Assembly: GCA_937901265.1 (NCBI GenBank)
Contig: CALCHA010000196.1
Coordinates: 1-11,688, forward strand
Direction of reading: 5' to 3'
Origin: an uncultured Phycisphaerales bacterium
Lineage (GTDB): Bacteria > Planctomycetota > Phycisphaerae > WQYP01
Length of the DNA: 11,688 nt
Shown here: positions 7,595-11,688 of the stretch, piece after piece
Numbering within the stretch: the stretch's first letter is position 1
Layout: each line of letters opens with the position of its first letter
The notes under the pieces: model-generated
Told to the model about the DNA's origin: nothing
The model's input: the letters and a program-made list of their open reading frames with translations, nothing else
Database searches by the model: none
Made by a program: the position numbers and the translations under genes

Positions 7595-7614
7595 TTTTCC
7601 ACACCTTTTCCACA
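7595..7614 (+). promoter_or_regulatory. Pair of DnaA-box-like sites TTTTCCACA
   Basis: Two identical nonamers, 7595-7603 and 7606-7614, lie in the same direction 11 bases apart start to start, close to one helical turn. They differ from the E. coli consensus TTATCCACA at one position that also varies in known origins. TTGTCCACG at 7740-7748 and TTAAGCACA at 7979-7987 are weaker matches further right. Confidence 0.5.
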
Positions 7615-7712
7615 CAGGGGTGAGCGCCTGCGGACGAGGTGGGATCGAGCCTGGCGAGTTACCGGGCGGGGTGCAGTGGGTGGTTCTACTTGCCTCGTTA
7701 CAGTTTCCCCAG

Positions 7713-7974
7713 TTTGCCTAACCACACGGGGGAGCGCGATTGTCCACGGCATTGCAGGGACGAATGGGGAATTTGTGCCGATTAGGGGGTTTGGGTATCT
7801 ATTTCACCAAATTGCCCATTCTCTCGGGGGTGGTGCAACCCTCTCAGTACCAGCACTTAACCCTAGGCGCTCCCCTCACAAGGCGAGCGACGCTCAGCCA
7901 TCACGCAGGACCTTTCACCCCGGATCAGGCGTCTATAAACTAGGCAAATCTTGAGAATCGATCCCTTTTGCCTA
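7713..7974. repeat. Octamer TTTGCCTA in three copies
   Basis: Exact copies lie at 7713-7720 (+), 7941-7948 (as TAGGCAAA) and 7967-7974 (+). The last two form an inverted repeat with 18 bases between the arms, suitable for an operator or an iteron-like protein-binding site. Confidence 0.45.
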
Positions 7975-8065
7975 TACATTAAGCACAACGCACTTTTAGA
8001 TTTGAAAACGTACGTCTTATAAGTCAATGCGTCGTTGTCGACATCCACTTGCCCTATAACACTCC

Positions 8066-8071
8066 TATAAT
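8066..8071 (+). promoter_or_regulatory. Possible -10 element TATAAT
   Basis: An exact TATAAT lies about 240 bases before the cobalamin-binding-like gene and is the best -10 match on this strand in the region. No -35 element is found at normal spacing (17 bases upstream reads ATCCAC), so the call is weak. If used, the transcript leader would carry the nested hairpin at 8124-8190. Confidence 0.25.
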
Positions 8072-8082
8072 TGCGCAGAAAA

Positions 8083-8091
8083 TGTGCAAAA
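8083..8091 (-). promoter_or_regulatory. Inverted DnaA-box-like site TTTTGCACA
   Basis: TGTGCAAAA on the + strand reads TTTTGCACA on the minus strand. It fits the general pattern TTWTNCACA fully. It lies inside the A/T-rich segment. Confidence 0.4.
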
Positions 8092-8123
8092 TCGAAGAAA
8101 TTTTGGTGGAAAATAGGAAACCT

Positions 8124-8190
8124 GGGTAGGAACGGGCGGCTGCGGCCGGGTCGCCTGATCAGGGGGCAGCCGCACCTTTACAACCTACCC
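8124..8190 (+). promoter_or_regulatory. Nested hairpin in the leader of the cobalamin-binding-like gene
   Basis: An outer 7-pair stem GGGTAGG (8124-8130) with CCTACCC (8184-8190) encloses an 8-pair stem GCGGCTGC (8136-8143) with GCAGCCGC (8166-8173). Its interior holds the 10-base palindrome CCTGATCAGG (8154-8163). No T-run follows, so it is not a simple terminator. It may be a structured mRNA leader or a DNA-level structure of the neighbouring candidate origin. Confidence 0.45.
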
Positions 8191-8311
8191 CCCACCTGCA
8201 GATAGAACCCGCAGCACATCACGGGCCCCCGGCATTGGACCGCTGGAGGCACGGCGCGGGACAGGGAGGTCCCACCGGCTCGGACCGGGATATCCCCAAG
8301 GAAGGGTCGCC

Positions 8312-9082
8312 ATGTTGACATCGCCGGAATACCTGCTCGAACGCATCGCCCACCACGTCCTGGGGGGCAGCTCTCGCCAGGCCCATCAATTGATTACCGA
8401 GGCTCGCGAGGCGGGAGCCCCAGCCACCCTGCTGATCGCCGAAGTGCTTTTTCCCACCATTGAATGTCTCCAGCAGTTGAAGCATGACCGGTCGGTCACC
8501 GTCCGCGGTGCGAATATGGCCGCACGATCACTGACCGGGCTGCTGCATTCGTTGGCGGGGGAAGCGGAGAAGTCCCCGCTGCTCGATCGGACGGTGCTCG
8601 TCATGGCCGGCCCGCACCATACCGATGAATTGGGGGCGTCGGCGTTGGCCGCCCTCGCGGAAGTCTATGGCTTTACGGTCTTTTTCGCCGGTGCGGGGTT
8701 GTCCATGGAAGAGGTGGCCTTTGCCGCGGGCCAACTGATGCCCGACGTCCTGCTGGTGCACGCGGGGCTTCCCGCGGAGCGGCAGGCGGTGCGGCTGATG
8801 GTCGCCCGCTGCCAGGAAGTAGGCCTCTGGCCGCGGTCGCAGATCGCCCTGACCGGAGCAGCCGTGACCGAAAATGATGGACTGGGTGCAGACATCGCCG
8901 CGGCCGGCCCGCTCTCGGCCCTGGAGCTGCTGGCCCTGTGTCCGGAACATCGCGGTCAGCGGCAGGGGATCCAGCAAGCGGTGATGCCGCTGGCCGGGTC
9001 GGATGATGCGGTCGCGCTGGCGCCGGAAGTGGTGCAGGCGTTCCTGTCGCGTCGCGGGGTCCGGCGAACCTATCTGAATTAA
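8312..9082 (+). CDS. Cobalamin (B12)-binding-domain-like protein
   Basis: A 256-residue cytoplasmic protein with the layout of B12-dependent sensors and the methionine synthase cap/B12 module. Residues 1-85 form a helical cap-like domain (YLLERIAHHVLGG, then EVLFPTIECLQQL). Residues 92-210 form a Rossmann-like fold: LDRTVLVMAGPHHTDELGA, GFTVFFAGAGLSMEEV (120-135), MPDVLLVHAGLP (143-154) and GADIAAAGPLSALELL (192-207). The motif DxHxxG, whose histidine ligates cobalt, aligns with HTDELG (103-108), so aspartate 105 replaces the histidine; H102 and H103 lie close by. It may bind B12 differently, bind another ligand, or have lost binding. AAGGAAG (8298-8304) lies 7 bases before the ATG. No DNA-binding or catalytic domain is attached, and the last 45 residues are not recognised. 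It stands alone with its own terminator. Confidence 0.7.
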   Translation: MLTSPEYLLERIAHHVLGGSSRQAHQLITEAREAGAPATLLIAEVLFPTIECLQQLKHDRSVTVRGANMAARSLTGLLHSLAGEAEKSPLLDRTVLVMAGPHHTDELGASALAALAEVYGFTVFFAGAGLSMEEVAFAAGQLMPDVLLVHAGLPAERQAVRLMVARCQEVGLWPRSQIALTGAAVTENDGLGADIAAAGPLSALELLALCPEHRGQRQGIQQAVMPLAGSDDAVALAPEVVQAFLSRRGVRRTYLN

Positions 9083-9127
9083 GACTCCCGCTGCACACCT
9101 CCCCGGCCAAACACTACTCACTCCCGC

Positions 9128-9167
9128 AAGCCCGAATGCGTCACTCGCTTTCGGGCTTCGCATTTTT
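9128..9167 (+). terminator. Hairpin terminator of the cobalamin-binding-like gene
   Basis: AAGCCCGAA (9128-9136) pairs with TTCGGGCTT (9150-9158), nine pairs with a 13-base loop. A T5 run at 9163-9167 follows in the + direction. The stop of the convergent udgB-like gene lies in the loop, so the two 3' ends share this sequence. The minus-strand side has no T-run. Confidence 0.65.
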
Positions 9168-9908
9168 GCCGCGAACGAGCGTCCCGTCCCTCTTTATAGG
9201 ATGGAGGTGCGCCCGCGCGATGCGGAAGACGTCCTGGAGCATCTGCTGGGTCAGCTTGCGGGTAAAGGTATTCTGCTGGGAGGGGTGATAGACGCAGAGA
9301 AGCCAGGGTGCGGCGGGAAACAGGTGCAAGGCGGCGTTGCCGAATTGCGGCCGCGGCGCTTTGGGGACCAGCCACCCCCGTCGTTTGTAGAGGGCGATGG
9401 CGGTATCGAAGCCGATCTTGCCGAGACACAAGATCCCCTGGAGGTGGGGCATCAAGGCCACCGTGCGGTCGAGGAAGGGCTGGCAGTTGACCAGCTCGGC
9501 GGGAGTGGGCTTGTTGTCCGGCGGGGCACAGTGCGCGGCCCCGGTGATGGCGCAGTCGATCAGCCGCAGCCCGTCGTCAGCCCGCATCGCGGTCGGCTGG
9601 TTGCAGAACCCGGTGGCGTACATGGCTTCAAACAGGAAGTCCCCGGAGCGATCGCCGGTGAACAGGCGGCCGGTGCGGTTGGCGCCATGAGCTGCGGGGG
9701 CGAGTCCGACGATCAACAGGCGAGCCGACGGAGAGCCGAGGTTGGGCACCGGGCGGCCCCAGTAGACCTGGTCGCGAAAGGCGGCACGCCTGGTGATGGC
9801 GACCTGCCGGCAGTAGGTGCGCAGACGCGGGCAGCGTTCGCAATCGACGATGTCCTGCTGCAGCGCGTTCCACGGGGACAGGACGGGCATTGGGGTGGAG
9901 GCGGGCAT
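9141..9908 (-). CDS. Uracil-DNA glycosylase, family 5 (UdgB-like)
   Basis: A 255-residue repair enzyme that would remove uracil (and perhaps hypoxanthine) from DNA to start base excision repair. The motif GLAPAAHGANRTGR (68-81) followed by FTGDRSGD (83-90) is the family 5 form: alanine stands where other families have the catalytic Asp/Asn. HPSQQNTFTRKLT (208-220) is the second active-site motif, with arginine where glycine is common. C23 and C26 (CERC), C127 (AHCAPPDNKPTPAE) and C142 fit the four ligands of the 4Fe-4S cluster of this group. The start at 9908 was chosen because residues before it in the open frame are proline/arginine-rich shadow sequence over the neighbouring gene. The ATG shares one base with the TGA of the desaturase-like gene (TGATG), so translation is probably coupled. 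A family 4 assignment is less likely given motif A. Confidence 0.88.
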   Translation of the reverse strand: MPASTPMPVLSPWNALQQDIVDCERCPRLRTYCRQVAITRRAAFRDQVYWGRPVPNLGSPSARLLIVGLAPAAHGANRTGRLFTGDRSGDFLFEAMYATGFCNQPTAMRADDGLRLIDCAITGAAHCAPPDNKPTPAELVNCQPFLDRTVALMPHLQGILCLGKIGFDTAIALYKRRGWLVPKAPRPQFGNAALHLFPAAPWLLCVYHPSQQNTFTRKLTQQMLQDVFRIARAHLHPIKRDGTLVRGKNAKPESE

Positions 9909-10681
9909 CAGCCGACCTTCTGTGGCGCGGAGGGTTGAGGGTCGAGCCGCCCGAACGTCTGCACGTAGCGGCGGTGCAGGGTCTTGAAAAAGCGGTCCCA
10001 GAAGTCGGTGTAGAAGCCGAAGTTGACGTCGCGGTCCTGGTGATGGCGGGCATGGAAAGTGGAAGTGCCGAGGTGTTTGAGCAGGGGAAGGCGCATGAAT
10101 TGCCGCGGCAGGGGCTCGACGCCGAGGTGGCCGACGGTGCCGAAGATCAGGTTCAGCGCGAGGTAAAGAAGCATGCCATACCACGTGGCGGGGTAAACCA
10201 TGATGAGGGCCAGCCAGAGGGCTCCGAATCCCAGGACCTCGAAGGGATTGAGGACGAAAAGGTTGAGCGGCCGGGGCTTGTCATAGCGGTGGTGGGTGGA
10301 GTGCACCCAGGGATAAAGCAGGCGGTGGTGGGCGACGCGATGGAAGAGGTACATGGCCAGATCCATCGCGACGAAGAGGACGAGGGCGTCGAGGGCGATG
10401 CGCCAGGAGATGGCCGTGGAGATGCGGATGAGGCCGGCCCGCCAGAGGAACCAGCCGGCGAGGGTGACGAGCGTGTTCAGCAGCACGCAGGTGCCGGCGA
10501 GGGTGACTTCCTGCCACTGCAGGGGGTCGGGACGTTCAGTCACGCGACGCTCGCGGAAGAGAAACAGGAGGCCATAGCCCAGGAGGAGCGAGAGCAGGAA
10601 GAGGAGGATATTTTCCCCCAGCAGCAGCAGCGCGGCCTGAGCGGGCGACAGGGAGCGGGCGAACTCGAGCAGGGCGTTCAT
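9908..10681 (-). CDS. Sterol desaturase / fatty acid hydroxylase family membrane protein
   Basis: A 257-residue integral membrane di-iron enzyme of the fatty acid hydroxylase superfamily, acting on a lipid substrate that cannot be told from sequence. The histidine clusters are complete: HRVAHH (114-119), HSTHH (127-131), H185 in GHLGVE, and FHARHH (209-214). Together these bind the two irons in this family. Hydrophobic helices lie at about 15-42, 63-84, 95-113, 147-163 and 167-183. DFWDRFFKTLHRRY (226-239) matches the usual C-terminal end, where the protein returns to the cytoplasm. Length is normal. The start at 10681 gives a plausible N-terminus, though the Shine-Dalgarno sequence is weak. 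It is the first gene of a two-gene unit with the glycosylase and is divergent from the alpha-2-macroglobulin-like gene. Confidence 0.9.
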   Translation of the reverse strand: MNALLEFARSLSPAQAALLLLGENILLFLLSLLLGYGLLFLFRERRVTERPDPLQWQEVTLAGTCVLLNTLVTLAGWFLWRAGLIRISTAISWRIALDALVLFVAMDLAMYLFHRVAHHRLLYPWVHSTHHRYDKPRPLNLFVLNPFEVLGFGALWLALIMVYPATWYGMLLYLALNLIFGTVGHLGVEPLPRQFMRLPLLKHLGTSTFHARHHQDRDVNFGFYTDFWDRFFKTLHRRYVQTFGRLDPQPSAPQKVG

Positions 10682-10689
10682 GCCGCTAC

Positions 10690-10768
10690 TTTGCCGATCG
10701 GCATCGGTGAAAGCAAGCAGACGGTGCAGCGGCAGAGGAAGTCGAAGGGTACAAAAGTCATCGGCAAA
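10690..10768. repeat. Inverted repeat between divergent genes
   Basis: TTTGCCGAT (10690-10698) and ATCGGCAAA (10760-10768) form a perfect 9-base inverted repeat across the 188-base divergent spacer. The first arm overlaps a palindrome GCCGATCGGC (10693-10702). They could be operator half-sites; no promoter pair is clear on either strand. Confidence 0.3.
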
Positions 10769-10869
10769 ATCGGCGCATCAAGCGAATGTTGCCCGCGTGA
10801 CGATATACTCCGCCAATGGAGCGGCGCGGCTGCGACAAGTGAAGAATGGGCTCGCATCGGAGATGCGCT

Positions 10870-11688
10870 ATGGCAGTGACCGGAGGGTCTGTGGGGCGGC
10901 GGCGTTTTTGGATCACGGTGGCGGCGTTCGCGGTGGCGAATGCGGCGGTCTGGGTGGGCTACGATCATTATCAACAGGCGCGTGCACCGCGGCGAGACAT
11001 CCTCACCGTCGATCGCTTCACGCCCGAGCAGGGCGAAATCGTCGCCACCGGCCGGGCCAACCCGATGCCGGCGTTCTCCTGGCGGTTTAATCTGGATGTG
11101 GGCCAGCAGCCGACGCCGCCCGGCAAGGAACCCCTCGCGCCCGTCACGTTTGCGCCGGCCATCCGGGGCGATTTCAAGTGGACCGATGGGCACACCCTTA
11201 CCTTCCGGCCCACCGAACCGCTGCCTCGAGCGACGAGCTTCACGGCCACCGTCAATCCCGCGGCCGTCGCGTCGGCCGAAGGCTACACGCTCAGCAAGCC
11301 GCTGATCACCCACTTTTCCACGACGCCGCTCGAGCTGCAACGGGTGCGGCAACTCGCGGTGGACGAGCAGGGGCGCGTGCTGCTGGAACTGGCGTTCAAC
11401 GACACGGTGAACCCCGCGGAAGCGCTTTCGCACGTGAGCGTGCGCGATCCGGATGCCAGGAAGGTACCCGTCGAACTGAGCGGGCGGGCGCCGTCAGACC
11501 GCGTGCGCGTGCTGGCCGGCCCGGTGAAATTTGATGCGACGTCCGCGGCAGCGACGCGTCCGACGGAGGGCGATCGGACCCTGGCAATCTCGGTGAGCGC
11601 GGGCCTGGCGGGGGCATCGGGGCCCTTGGGGCTGGCGAGCGACGTCTCGCGCGAAGTGGTGGTGGCGCGGACGCTTCTTGCGGAAGAA
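10870..11688 (+). CDS. Alpha-2-macroglobulin-like protein, N-terminal part (runs off the window)
   Basis: The frame is open from ATG 10870 to the window end (273 residues, no stop). Residues 12-30 (FWITVAAFAVANAAVWVGY after RRR) form a membrane anchor or uncleaved signal, placing the rest outside the cytoplasmic membrane. From about 45 on, the protein is beta-rich: LTVDRFTPEQGEI, then FKWTDGHTLTFRPTEPLPRATSFTATV (102-128) and ITHFSTTPLELQRV. This resembles the Ig-like/MG domains that open bacterial alpha-2-macroglobulins (YfaS-type), large protease-trapping proteins. The thioester and bait region would lie downstream, unseen. GGAG (10859-10862) lies 7 bases before the start; ATG 10846 in frame is a weaker alternative. 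Another large multi-Ig-domain surface protein remains possible. Confidence 0.65.
   Translation, partial: MAVTGGSVGRRRFWITVAAFAVANAAVWVGYDHYQQARAPRRDILTVDRFTPEQGEIVATGRANPMPAFSWRFNLDVGQQPTPPGKEPLAPVTFAPAIRGDFKWTDGHTLTFRPTEPLPRATSFTATVNPAAVASAEGYTLSKPLITHFSTTPLELQRVRQLAVDEQGRVLLELAFNDTVNPAEALSHVSVRDPDARKVPVELSGRAPSDRVRVLAGPVKFDATSAAATRPTEGDRTLAISVSAGLAGASGPLGLASDVSREVVVARTLLAEE

Larger units (their letters stand above)
7931..8120. other. A/T-rich segment
   Basis: Counting by hand, 7921-8100 has 72 G+C in 180 bases (40%), in sharp contrast with the GC-rich genes on both sides. It contains TATA-like strings (7934-7938, 8018-8022, 8055-8059, 8066-8071). It would suit a DNA-unwinding element of an origin or a promoter-dense regulatory region. 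Confidence 0.6.
7154..8311. other. 1158-base gene-free region; candidate replication origin
   Basis: This divergent intergenic region separates the sigma factor (-) from the cobalamin-binding-like gene (+) and is far longer than promoters need. I see no convincing coding frame. From left to right it holds a cluster of hairpins (7185-7366), a TTTTCCACA pair (7595-7614), further box-like sites, an A/T-rich segment (about 7931-8120) with an inverted TTTTGCACA box, and a nested hairpin (8124-8190). DnaA-type boxes, an A/T-rich unwinding segment and a switch in strand composition are the known marks of bacterial oriC. The absence of dnaA, dnaN, parAB or gidA is a caution, although oriC is not always next to dnaA. 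Calling it an origin is inference. Confidence 0.4.

Noticed and set aside
7436..7954. A 172-codon open frame on + inside the large gene-free region
   Set aside because: Its product is irregular and basic with no domain-like pattern, it lacks a clear ribosome binding site, and it runs across the DnaA-box-like sites. GC-rich DNA gives many such chance frames.
7863..8048. A 61-codon frame on - in the A/T-rich segment, starting with GTG
   Set aside because: Codon use is unlike all neighbouring genes, there is no ribosome binding site, and the low GC content alone explains its odd composition.

Overview
The window is GC-rich, Gram-negative-type bacterial DNA. The mix of genes fits Planctomycetota, perhaps a Phycisphaerae-like lineage: a FliA/WhiG-type sigma factor outside any flagellar cluster, a membrane-anchored alpha-2-macroglobulin-like protein, a family 5 uracil-DNA glycosylase and scattered singletons of central-metabolism genes. 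This placement is an inference with low confidence; no rRNA or other phylogenetic marker is present.

Left block (1-5382, all on +): a membrane glycosyltransferase of family 2, then nuoM (complex I subunit M, TTG start) followed 14 bases later by lipB (octanoyltransferase). Next comes a tightly coupled pair, xdhC and a mocA-like nucleotidyltransferase, 4 bases apart, which mature the molybdenum cofactor of xanthine dehydrogenase-type enzymes. Neither the other nuo genes, nor lipA, nor a molybdoenzyme is in the window.

Middle block (5383-8311): a 79-residue orphan protein with a strong ribosome binding site, a 486-base gene-free stretch with short repeats spaced 113-114 bases apart, a sigma factor on the minus strand, and then a 1158-base gene-free region. 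This last region is the most notable part of the window. It holds two phased TTTTCCACA boxes, an inverted TTTTGCACA box, a segment of about 40% GC in an otherwise GC-rich window, three copies of the octamer TTTGCCTA and several hairpins. The genes on its two sides diverge from it, and the + strand changes from C-rich on its left to G-rich on its right regardless of gene strand. Together these suggest a chromosomal replication origin without dnaA beside it. That is an inference to be tested on the whole genome.

Right block (8312-11688): a cobalamin-binding-domain-like protein ending in a hairpin terminator; convergent to it, a translationally coupled minus-strand pair made of a sterol desaturase/fatty acid hydroxylase-family membrane protein and UdgB; and, divergent from that pair, the N-terminal part of a large alpha-2-macroglobulin-like protein that runs off the window end.
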